Assembly: GCA_003136515.1 (NCBI GenBank) | Contig: PLEU01000144.1 | Location: 1 to 6,894, forward strand | Origin: Spartobacteria bacterium | GTDB taxonomy: Bacteria; Verrucomicrobiota; Verrucomicrobiae; Chthoniobacterales; UBA6821 | Reading direction: 5' to 3' | Length of the DNA: 6,894 bases | Part shown: in pieces, positions 1 to 5,487 of the stretch | Layout of the letters: each line of letters opens with the position of its first letter | Numbering within the stretch: the first letter of the stretch is position 1 | Notes under the pieces: model-generated | What the model was told of the DNA's origin: nothing | Seen by the model: the letters and a program-made list of their open reading frames with translations, nothing else | Database searches by the model: none | Program-made: the position numbers and the translations under genes

Positions 1-78
1 AACGGCATCATGCGGCAAAACTCCTTTCCCATGCTCCAAAACGGCATCATGCGGCAAAACTCCTTTCCCATGCTCCAA
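1..78 (+). repeat. 39-bp tandem repeat, two visible copies, in frame
   Basis: Bases 1-39 and 40-78 are identical. The unit length is a multiple of three, so each copy adds 13 residues (NGIMRQNSFPMLQ). The array touches the left edge, so the number of copies cannot be read here. Perfect identity suggests recent duplication or ongoing slippage or recombination. After copy two only the first three bases of the unit (AAC) follow, and then the sequence diverges. Confidence 0.95.
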
Positions 79-417
79 AACATGCCTGGATTTCCGCTTC
101 AGAATTTTCAGCAAGTACAGCAGTCAGGGCAACGCGACACGACGATTGACATCGCAGGTGGGGACATGCCGCACGGTCTTGGTTGGTTGGTTCTAGTCAT
201 CGCACTCGCCTCAGCGGCGCTTCCCTATATTGCGACGCATATGGATCATAAAACCCAGACGACCGTTTCCCTCTTTGCCCTAGGGATTGGCAGCATCGTC
301 GTGCTTTATCTCCTATCTCGGGAGTTCGATCTTATCGCCATCGGACTGATCCTGACCGCACTCGGCTACGCTCTTGCATTCATCGGCGCTCTCAAAGAGT
401 CAAAATCATCGACCTAA
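1..417 (+). CDS. Repeat-bearing three-helix membrane protein of unknown function (5' partial)
   Basis: I do not recognise this family. The reading frame is already open at base 1 (Asn-Gly-Ile before the first ATG at base 10) and the repeat continues to the window edge, so the true start probably lies to the left. The visible part has three sections. First are two identical 13-residue repeats (NGIMRQNSFPMLQ). A Gln/Phe/Pro-rich linker follows, to about residue 48. The rest is a membrane domain with three hydrophobic segments near residues 59-80, 88-105 and 110-132, ending in a short polar tail (KESKSST). Low-complexity, Met/Gln/Asn-rich N-termini ahead of small membrane domains are usually disordered soluble tails. 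No catalytic motif is visible. The stop is TAA at 415-417. The exported-protein gene that follows at 481 is in the same frame. The coding call is supported by the in-frame 39-bp repeat and the hydrophobic pattern; function is unknown. Confidence 0.7.
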   Translation, partial: NGIMRQNSFPMLQNGIMRQNSFPMLQNMPGFPLQNFQQVQQSGQRDTTIDIAGGDMPHGLGWLVLVIALASAALPYIATHMDHKTQTTVSLFALGIGSIVVLYLLSREFDLIAIGLILTALGYALAFIGALKESKSST

Positions 418-480
418 CCACCTTTCTCAAACTGCTTCCATAACCGTCAAAACCAAAACAAACAACCACCCCACCCCATT

Positions 481-876
481 ATGTCATCGATTCCCGTCCT
501 CCAGATTATCTTTTATCTGGCTCTCCTGTTTCTTCCAAAAGGAACTACGCAATTTACGATCTCTTCAGGCTATACCCAGAAAATAACATGGGTTCAGCAG
601 GCTGACGGGGGCTGGCAGGCCAATGATGATTATGGGAAGGATAACGGAGTGTGGAGCACAAATACAGCAGGAGTTTCAATTGCTTACCAAGGCGTGAACG
701 AGATAGCGAATGTTTCAAAATTCGTTAAGCTCGCCTCAACTAACGTTCAGACAAATCAAGTATCTGTACTCAATCGACAGCTCACGGTTTCAGACACCCC
801 CTCGACACTTACTCTCACGCAGGACAAGGAGGGTCTTTTCGACAAGCCAGTGGTTATTAGCTACAGCACCAAGTAA
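481..876 (+). CDS. Small predicted exported protein, unknown function
   Basis: The product is 131 residues. It begins with a hydrophobic stretch (about residues 4-19, rich in Ile, Leu, Phe and Tyr) followed by a mature part rich in Thr, Ser, Asn, Gln and Val with alternating polar and hydrophobic residues, as in beta-rich secreted or surface proteins. The hydrophobic segment looks like a signal peptide or N-terminal anchor, but no Lys or Arg precedes it, which is atypical; Lys20 lies just after it. No lipobox cysteine is seen. I do not recognise the family. It starts 63 bases after the stop of the preceding membrane-protein gene, in the same frame, and the gap is C/A-rich with no Shine-Dalgarno. 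Its end faces the arg operon convergently, 116 bases from the argB stop. The start is the first ATG after the upstream stop. It could be co-expressed with its upstream neighbour; the coding call is moderate. Confidence 0.6.
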   Translation: MSSIPVLQIIFYLALLFLPKGTTQFTISSGYTQKITWVQQADGGWQANDDYGKDNGVWSTNTAGVSIAYQGVNEIANVSKFVKLASTNVQTNQVSVLNRQLTVSDTPSTLTLTQDKEGLFDKPVVISYSTK

Positions 877-992
877 AATACTCGCGATCACAGGAACGTT
901 CAGAGAAGTAAATTAGAAACAGATGATCCTTCAGGCAACTGCCTCCCTTATCCTTTCTGGAGATTTCCAAACGGCCAGCCTCCTTGGTCTGT

Positions 993-1874
993 TTAGGGAA
1001 TAATTTCGGTTCCCACTCCCTCCTCCGAAAAGGCCTCAAGCAAAACAGCGTGGGGAACCCCTGCTCCCAACAGATGGACTTTACCAAGCCCCTTAGAGAG
1101 CGCCTGAGTGGCGGAACGCACCTTGGGAATCATTCCTCCGGCGATGATACCCCGTTCAATGAGCTCTTCGGTCTGAGCGGCTGTAAGACTATGAATGAGG
1201 GAATTGCGATCCTGTGGATCATGCATAAGTCCTGGGACATCACTGAGGAAGATGAGCTTGGAAGCAGGCAAGGCGGCTGCCAGGGCAGCTGCCGAGACAT
1301 CGGCATTGATATTCATAGGCTCCCCAGTGCTTAGTGCTCCGAGGGGCGAAATCACGGGAACAAGACCACGGTTGAGGATGTCACGCACCCGATCTTGATT
1401 GACCTCCTCCGCCTCGCCAACAAACCCAAGATCGACCTCTTTCCCATCGGCGGCTTTCACAGGAGGCAGATGCTTCGCAGTAAATACTTCTCTCCCCGAA
1501 ACACCCACTGCATTCACCCCGAGAGCTACGAGTTGGGAAACTATTGAGGGATTCACCTCCTCGTCCAGTACACCGCGGACGATCTCGATTGTCGTAGCAT
1601 CAGTAACGCGAAGACCTCCGACAAACTGCGGTGAAAGACCCTGTTTTCTCATTCTTGCATTGATGGCCTTTCCACCCCCATGCACAAGAACCACGCGGAT
1701 GCCGACTGCATCTAGGAAGGCGACATCGATAAGGAACCGCTCCACCTGCTCTTCAGCCTCCATGGTGCTACCGCCGTACTTGATTAAAAAGATCCCTCCA
1801 CGGAAGCTCTGTAAATAGGGAAGCGCTTCAAGGAGAGTCTCTGCGCGTTGGCGTGAGGAAATATGGGAAGGCAT
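993..1874 (-). CDS. argB: Acetylglutamate kinase (N-acetyl-L-glutamate 5-phosphotransferase)
   Basis: Cytoplasmic enzyme that phosphorylates N-acetylglutamate with ATP, the second step of arginine synthesis. The product is 293 residues, the normal length. Amino-acid-kinase motifs are in order: IKYGG with the phosphate-contacting Lys32, the glycine loop HGGG (65-68), GLRVTD (87-92), the N-acetylglutamate-binding segment NINADVSAAALA (188-199), SDVPGL (211-216) and GGMIPKV with Lys251. Residues 10-27, including EALPYLQSF, match the extra N-terminal helix known from hexameric, arginine-inhibited kinases, so feedback inhibition by arginine is likely (family knowledge). The C-terminus reads GVGTEII, close to the usual GIGTMI. 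The ATG overlaps the argJ stop by one base (TGATG), which indicates translational coupling. No Shine-Dalgarno is seen. It is the last gene of the arg block, and no convincing terminator follows. Confidence 0.97.
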   Translation of the reverse strand: MPSHISSRQRAETLLEALPYLQSFRGGIFLIKYGGSTMEAEEQVERFLIDVAFLDAVGIRVVLVHGGGKAINARMRKQGLSPQFVGGLRVTDATTIEIVRGVLDEEVNPSIVSQLVALGVNAVGVSGREVFTAKHLPPVKAADGKEVDLGFVGEAEEVNQDRVRDILNRGLVPVISPLGALSTGEPMNINADVSAAALAAALPASKLIFLSDVPGLMHDPQDRNSLIHSLTAAQTEELIERGIIAGGMIPKVRSATQALSKGLGKVHLLGAGVPHAVLLEAFSEEGVGTEIIP

Positions 1875-3103
1875 CAGAGGGAAAATTCTGTGAGGTTAAG
1901 ACGCACATAATCCTCAGTCAGATCAGTGGTAAGCAAGCGCGCTTGGCCTTTACCGCCGTGTAGATCCACGGTAACAGAGAATTCCTTTTTTGCGGCGATC
2001 TCCCGCAGCAACGCTTCGCCTTTGACATCTTGGCATCCCATACCGTCCTCAGCAGCCTTCATGTCATCGTAAAAAATATCCACCTTGTCAGGATCAAATG
2101 CAGCTCCCGCATACCCTGCTGCATCCAAAATGCGACCCCAATTGGGATCGCTACCCGCCCAAGCACATTTAACAAGCTGGGAGTTGGCGATGGCCCGTGC
2201 GATCTGATGAGCATTGGCATCGGATCGAGCCCCCTTTACGGTTAGCTCAATCACTCGCGATGTCCCCTCCCCATCGGCCACGATGGCCCTTGCAAGATCG
2301 GCGCAAACAGCGTGTAGGGCTTCCTGGAATATTTTCCTTTCGCCAGCACTGCGAATCAGGATTTTGGAAGCTCCGTTAGCTAGAAGCAAAACCGTGTCAT
2401 TCGTACTGCAGTCCCCATCAACTGTAATGCAGTTAAAAGTCTTGGAGACCACATAGCCCAGCGATTTGCGAAGAAATGAGGTCTGCACTGCGGCATCGGT
2501 TGTAATCACACACAGCATCGTGGCCATGTTCGGGGAGATCATCCCTGCCCCCTTGGCCATGCCACCAATCCGAAACTTTTTAGTTCCGAGGACAACTTCA
2601 TAGGCAGTCTCCTTTGGCACACTGTCGCTAGTCATGATCGACCTTGCTGCAGCAGTAGCTGCTTCAGTTGACGCATCAAGCGACCATGCAGCACTATCTA
2701 TACCGGAAAGGATTTTGGCTATGGGAAGTTGCACGCCGATGCGCCCGGTGGAACAGACCAGCAACTCATCCACCGGTACACCAAGAGCCAGCGCTGCGCC
2801 ATTTGCCGTTTCCTCAGCAGCACGCAATCCAGGCTCTCCGGTACATGCGTTGGCATTGCCGCTGTTGAGCAGAACCGCAGAGGCTCGGCCATTCTCAAGA
2901 TGGCGACGGGACAGAAGAACAGGCGCAGCCTTAACCAGATTCGTGGTGAAGACACCGGCCGCCACGGCAGGCGTGTCGGAAACGATAAGGCAGAGATCGC
3001 TGCGGATGGGCCCAGTGCGTTTTATGCCACAGGCCGCAGAAGCGGCAGAGAAACCACTGGCCGCATTCACTCCACCGGCGATGAGTCGTAGATTTTTGGG
3101 CAT
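1874..3103 (-). CDS. argJ: Glutamate N-acetyltransferase / amino-acid N-acetyltransferase, autocleaving
   Basis: ArgJ transfers the acetyl group from N-acetylornithine to glutamate, recycling it. Many members also acetylate glutamate from acetyl-CoA; whether this one is mono- or bifunctional cannot be read from sequence. The 409-residue product has the family landmarks: LLNSGNANACTG (78-89), CSTGRIGVQLP (117-127), MTSDSVPKE (157-165), KGAGMISPNMATML (184-197), VDGDCSTNDT (228-237), DGEGTS (277-282) and GSDPNWGRI (317-325). Self-cleavage into alpha and beta chains should occur between Ala194 and Thr195, freeing Thr195 as the nucleophile. The C-terminus (EDYVRLN...) is intact. It lies 91 bases after argC and overlaps argB by one base. 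The ATG gives a normal N-terminus but has no recognisable Shine-Dalgarno. Confidence 0.97.
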   Translation of the reverse strand: MPKNLRLIAGGVNAASGFSAASAACGIKRTGPIRSDLCLIVSDTPAVAAGVFTTNLVKAAPVLLSRRHLENGRASAVLLNSGNANACTGEPGLRAAEETANGAALALGVPVDELLVCSTGRIGVQLPIAKILSGIDSAAWSLDASTEAATAAARSIMTSDSVPKETAYEVVLGTKKFRIGGMAKGAGMISPNMATMLCVITTDAAVQTSFLRKSLGYVVSKTFNCITVDGDCSTNDTVLLLANGASKILIRSAGERKIFQEALHAVCADLARAIVADGEGTSRVIELTVKGARSDANAHQIARAIANSQLVKCAWAGSDPNWGRILDAAGYAGAAFDPDKVDIFYDDMKAAEDGMGCQDVKGEALLREIAAKKEFSVTVDLHGGKGQARLLTTDLTEDYVRLNLTEFSL

Positions 3104-3194
3104 TGAAGAGCGGGAATTCTAACAGGAAATACGAAGTGTGTAACGGGTTTTGAGGACGGCGGACTGAATCCTGAACTGTGAATCTGTGCCTGAG

Positions 3195-4253
3195 TTACAG
3201 CAACCCAGATGTCTCTGACAGCCCGGCCCGGATATTGAAACACTGCACAGCCTGTCCGGCAGCTCCTTTCACCAGATTGTCGATCACTGAAAGGATGACC
3301 ACCCGCCCCGTCCTCGGTTCATCGAAGAGGGCGATGTCGCAGAAGTTCGTACCTGCAACATGCTTCGTCTCAGGAGGTTGATCCCGAATCCTGATGAAGG
3401 GATCCCCAGCATAGGCAGCATGGAGAGACTGCTTCAAATCGGAAGCAGTTTTACCCGACGCCAACTTTGCGACAATGGCCGTGTGCATCCCCCTGGTCAT
3501 CGGCACCAGATGAGGAATAAATGTCAGGATGACTTTGCTGCCCGCGGCCACGGATAGCTCCTGTTCGATCTCGGAGAGATGGCGATGCCTCGGAACTCCA
3601 TAGGCTTTCACATTCTCGTTGCACTCCGCAAAGAGATATTCGGCTGCTGCTTTCCTCCCCGCACCACTGACGCCACTTGTGCTGGAAACAACGATTCCTG
3701 CGGGATCAAGAAGCCCAGCCTTGAGCAGAGGAACCAGTGGGAGTTGAATGCTGGTGGGATAGCATCCTGCACAAGCAATAAGAGATGAACTCTTGATTGC
3801 TTCTCTGGAAAGTTCGGGAATTGCGTAGATCGCCTGAGATAAAAGCTCAGGCACAGGATGTACCCCTCCATAATAATCGGCATAGACCTCCGCATCCCGC
3901 AGTCTGAAATCAGCGCTTAGATCGATCACTACTTTGCCAGCCTGGAGCAAAGCCACGACATAATCTACAGCCACGCCATGAGGTAGTGCCAGAAAGACCA
4001 CTCCTGAGTCACATGCAGCCACCTTTGCCGGGTCAGCATCGGAAAAAGAAACGGAGCCAATCTTTAACCCCGTAAATCTCGGCACGGCTTCCCCAATCGA
4101 TTTTCCGTGGTGCTGTCTGGAAAAGACCGCCGTCAACTCGGCAGAAGGATGCCTGTCCAGCAGGGCACAGAGCTCCTCGCCGGAATAACCGCTGGCCCCG
4201 ACAACTGCGACTTTAAGTAGCGATGGATCAGGCTTTGAAATCGATTGAATCAT
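3195..4253 (-). CDS. argC: N-acetyl-gamma-glutamyl-phosphate reductase
   Basis: NADPH-dependent reductase that converts N-acetylglutamyl phosphate to N-acetylglutamate semialdehyde, the third step of arginine synthesis. The product has 352 residues, typical for the family. It shows the dinucleotide-binding loop VVGASGYSGEEL (18-28), FLALPHGVA (87-95), DLSADFRLRD (111-120), the active-site segment ACAGCYPTS with catalytic Cys164, SSTSGVSGAGR (190-200) and the histidine motif PRHRHLSEIEQ (221-231), which supplies the general acid/base. It is the first gene of the argC-argJ-argB block. The ATG at 4253-4251 has no clear Shine-Dalgarno; about ten extra residues precede the conserved fold, so a slightly later non-ATG start is possible. 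A promoter candidate and a palindrome lie 64-109 bases upstream. Confidence 0.97.
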   Translation of the reverse strand: MIQSISKPDPSLLKVAVVGASGYSGEELCALLDRHPSAELTAVFSRQHHGKSIGEAVPRFTGLKIGSVSFSDADPAKVAACDSGVVFLALPHGVAVDYVVALLQAGKVVIDLSADFRLRDAEVYADYYGGVHPVPELLSQAIYAIPELSREAIKSSSLIACAGCYPTSIQLPLVPLLKAGLLDPAGIVVSSTSGVSGAGRKAAAEYLFAECNENVKAYGVPRHRHLSEIEQELSVAAGSKVILTFIPHLVPMTRGMHTAIVAKLASGKTASDLKQSLHAAYAGDPFIRIRDQPPETKHVAGTNFCDIALFDEPRTGRVVILSVIDNLVKGAAGQAVQCFNIRAGLSETSGLL

Positions 4254-4316
4254 GATGGCTTGAGACTAGAGATGACTTATCCCTTCGGAAAAGATGGAAG
4301 TTTTCGCTTTCCTGAC

Positions 4317-4345
4317 ATTATCTCTGCACCTGGCATCTCTCTTAA
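4317..4345 (-). promoter_or_regulatory. Candidate sigma-70-type promoter for argCJB
   Basis: Read on the minus strand, TTAAGA (4345-4340, four of six matches to TTGACA), a 17-base spacer and GATAAT (4322-4317, five of six matches to TATAAT) form a plausible promoter. Transcription would start near 4310, leaving a leader of about 57 bases before argC. The -35 box abuts an 18-bp palindrome. This is a prediction by eye; the taxon's promoter consensus is unknown. Confidence 0.4.
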
Positions 4346-4362
4346 TTTCTGGTGCCAGAAAT
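4345..4362. promoter_or_regulatory. 18-bp perfect inverted repeat, operator-like
   Basis: ATTTCTGG and CCAGAAAT are exact inverted repeats flanking a TG centre. The site lies between tRNA-Pro and argC and abuts the candidate -35 box of the arg promoter, a usual position for a repressor or activator site. A second partial match, CTGGCA at 4330-4335 against TGCCAG at 4353-4358, adds local symmetry. It does not look like the AT-rich ArgR box (TGAAT...ATTCA), so the regulator is not identified. It could also be a chance palindrome or fold in RNA. Confidence 0.4.
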
Positions 4363-4457
4363 GCTCTTACCAGGGCCGGCGTGGCAATGCTGTTTCCTGA
4401 CGCATCTTTTCTTCCTTGCACGTGGCGTTCTGAAACCTGATTCTCCACAGCCTGAGA

Positions 4458-4531
4458 CGGGCTGTAGCACAGCTTGGTAGTGCGCTTGAATGGGGTTCAA
4501 GAGGTCGTGGGTTCGAATCCCGCCAGCCCGA
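4458..4531 (+). tRNA. tRNA-Pro, anticodon GGG
   Basis: A full cloverleaf can be drawn by hand. The acceptor stem is CGGGCTG (4458-4464) with CAGCCCG (4524-4530), seven pairs. The D stem is GCAC (4467-4470) with GTGC (4480-4483). The anticodon stem is CTTGA (4485-4489) with TCAAG (4497-4501), around a seven-base loop with anticodon GGG at 4492-4494. The T stem is GTGGG (4507-4511) with CCCGC (4519-4523), around TTCGAAT. The discriminator is A4531 and CCA is not encoded. The anticodon reads proline codons CCC and CCU. The first pair C-G is unusual among tRNAs in general but normal for bacterial tRNA-Pro. Confidence 0.96.
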
Positions 4532-4589
4532 TTCTCGGTTTATTTGAGAGGCCTCATTCAGTTCCAAGGAGTTCCAGAGAGGTATTTGG

Positions 4590-4608
4590 GAACCGGATTC
4601 ATCCGTTC
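4590..4608 (-). terminator. Weak hairpin after the DUF190 gene, possible transcript end
   Basis: On the minus strand GAACGGA and TCCGGTTC can form a short bulged stem around a TGAA loop, 36 bases past the DUF190 stop. No U-run follows, so it is not a standard intrinsic terminator. It is the only hairpin candidate I see between this gene and the tRNA on the other strand. Confidence 0.2.
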
Positions 4609-4643
4609 GCCACTAAATTGCTACGAAGAGGATCTCCGATGCA

Positions 4644-4982
4644 CTAATCCTTCGCAGCTGCATAATGAATCACTCGAACTTTTTCCGACGTCACCAAGCC
4701 GCCGTCCATCATTTTAATCAAAATCGGCAAGAAGCTGTTGATCTGTTCCTCGCTATCGACGATTTCAATAACGAAAGGGAGATCCATTGAAAGTTGCAGA
4801 ATTTTTGAGGTATGCACCCTACTGCTCGCTCCGTATCCGAGGGGACCACGCAAGACTGTAGCCCCAGCCAAGTGCATTTCCCGGGCCTTACTTACAATTG
4901 CCTCATAGAGCGGCTGATGTTGGTATCGCTTGGCTTCGCCAACGAAGATTCTTAAGAGAAGGGCATTTTCAGGGAGTTCCAT
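4644..4982 (-). CDS. DUF190 family PII-like protein
   Basis: The 112-residue product matches the DUF190 (COG1993) family over its whole length: LLLRIFVGE (8-16), PLYEAIVSKAREMHLAGATVLRGPLGYG (24-51, the core of the family), LSMDLPFVIEIVD (64-76), FLPILIKMM (84-92) and GLVTSEKVRVIHY (95-107). The fold is PII-like, a small ferredoxin-like trimer; the biochemical role is not established, and a sensor or modulator role is only inferred from the fold. Family members are often found beside crcB, as here. It lies 46 bases after the crcB stop on the same strand, so it is probably in the same transcript and under the fluoride riboswitch. No Shine-Dalgarno precedes its ATG, unlike crcB. Function in fluoride handling is inference from position. 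Confidence 0.88.
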   Translation of the reverse strand: MELPENALLLRIFVGEAKRYQHQPLYEAIVSKAREMHLAGATVLRGPLGYGASSRVHTSKILQLSMDLPFVIEIVDSEEQINSFLPILIKMMDGGLVTSEKVRVIHYAAAKD

Positions 4983-5028
4983 AGTTGGCGGGGAAGTGTT
5001 GGTTGGTATAATGAGCAGGGAAGTTATT

Positions 5029-5418
5029 TTAACCTCTGACTAGAATCATACCGATAATTTGGCCGATCCAGACAGCAACGAGGCAAAGCACTACTGAAAG
5101 GAAAACATTCAGGGATGCATACCAGATTTCTCCATCATTTAGCAGTGCGATGGTTTGCAGTCCAAATGAAGAGAAAGTTGTGAAGCCTCCAAGAAACCCG
5201 ATCATGACAGCTTGACGAACGATCGGTTGAACGAGAAGCCCTCCATCGGGACGTGTCATCGAGGCGAACAGGCCAATAATGAAACATCCAAGGATATTGA
5301 CAGCTAGGGTACCCAGCGGAAAAGTTGGGGCGTATTTTTCAGAAATGAAGCTAGACATCCACATGCGGGCTGCACACCCGATTGCTCCGATCACCATGAC
5401 TGCAAAGTAGCCTTGCAT
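5029..5418 (-). CDS. crcB: Fluoride channel CrcB/Fluc
   Basis: Inner-membrane fluoride-specific channel that works as an antiparallel dimer and lets fluoride out of the cytoplasm. With the start chosen here the product has 129 residues, the usual length, and four hydrophobic segments. Family motifs are VIGAIGCAARMW (9-20, in place of GGxxGAxxRY), GTLAVNILGCFIIG (36-49) with the conserved Asn41, and GFLGGFTTFSSF (74-85) with the phenylalanines of the fluoride pathway. I choose the ATG at 5418-5416: the family normally begins just before the first helix, and GGAGG lies nine bases upstream. An in-frame ATG at 5439 would add seven residues (MCGRPIL) and has no Shine-Dalgarno. The start overlaps the stop of a 15-codon leader ORF (TGATG). 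A DUF190 gene follows; a fluoride riboswitch precedes. Confidence 0.95.
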   Translation of the reverse strand: MQGYFAVMVIGAIGCAARMWMSSFISEKYAPTFPLGTLAVNILGCFIIGLFASMTRPDGGLLVQPIVRQAVMIGFLGGFTTFSSFGLQTIALLNDGEIWYASLNVFLSVVLCLVAVWIGQIIGMILVRG

Positions 5419-5465
5419 CAGGATCGGCCTCCCACACATTTGTAATTGTGACTGGTTGTAAGCAT
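5418..5465 (-). CDS. 15-codon leader ORF upstream of crcB
   Basis: ATG at 5465-5463 opens a 15-residue frame (MLTTSHNYKCVGGRS) ending in TGA at 5420-5418, whose last base is the first base of the crcB ATG. It has the best Shine-Dalgarno in the window (GGAGGAG, two bases before the ATG). The peptide has no hydrophobic segment and no run of one amino acid that would suggest attenuation. Its likely role is translational coupling: the riboswitch controls initiation here and crcB follows by re-initiation. This is inference from the layout. The alternative is that the Shine-Dalgarno and ATG are fortuitous and ribosomes load directly at crcB. Confidence 0.5.
   Translation of the reverse strand: MLTTSHNYKCVGGRS
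5428..5432 (-). promoter_or_regulatory. Ribosome-binding site of crcB, inside the leader ORF
   Basis: GGAGG on the minus strand, nine bases before the crcB ATG at 5418. It decides the start of crcB over the ATG at 5439. Because it lies within the leader ORF, ribosomes translating the leader would pass over it and finish at the crcB start. Confidence 0.75.
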
Positions 5466-5468
5466 AAC

Positions 5469-5487
5469 TCCTCCATTTCTGGTAGGA
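5469..5487 (-). promoter_or_regulatory. Predicted Shine-Dalgarno-sequestering hairpin, riboswitch expression platform
   Basis: On the minus strand TCCTACCA (5487-5480), a GAAA tetraloop (5479-5476) and TGGAGGA (5475-5469) form seven base pairs with one bulged A. The 3' arm contains most of the leader Shine-Dalgarno. The 5' arm includes the TCC (5487-5485) that the fluoride aptamer needs for its pseudoknot, so the two structures exclude each other. Fluoride binding should favour the pseudoknot and free the ribosome-binding site, an ON switch. Confidence 0.6.
5470..5474 (-). promoter_or_regulatory. Ribosome-binding site of the leader ORF
   Basis: GGAGG followed by AGTT and the leader ATG at 5465. 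It forms part of the 3' arm of the hairpin at 5469-5487, so its access should depend on the aptamer state. Confidence 0.6.

Noticed and set aside
1..78. CRISPR-like array
   Set aside because: The repeats are directly adjacent with no spacers, and the unit is in frame in a coding sequence.
933..944. AGGC-AACT-GCCT hairpin as a terminator between the exported-protein gene and argB
   Set aside because: The stem is only four pairs and no T-run follows on either strand.
1399..1818. Plus-strand ORF opposite argB
   Set aside because: Antisense shadow of a conserved kinase gene, Thr/Ser/Pro-rich with no motif.
2634..3122. Long plus-strand ORF of 162 codons opposite argJ
   Set aside because: It lies entirely antisense to the conserved argJ coding region and its composition is that of a shadow frame.
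4367..4567. Minus-strand ORF with the GWRDSNPRPLEPHSSALPS-type peptide
   Set aside because: This is the well-known spurious translation of the antisense strand of a tRNA gene; the tRNA-Pro at 4458-4531 explains it.
4458..4643. tRNA-Pro as an integration site of a mobile element
   Set aside because: No copy of the tRNA 3' end, no integrase and no foreign gene lie next to it in this window.
5416..5439. ATG at 5439 as the crcB start
   Set aside because: It adds seven residues not typical of the family and lacks a Shine-Dalgarno, while the ATG at 5418 has GGAGG nine bases upstream and gives the usual N-terminus.
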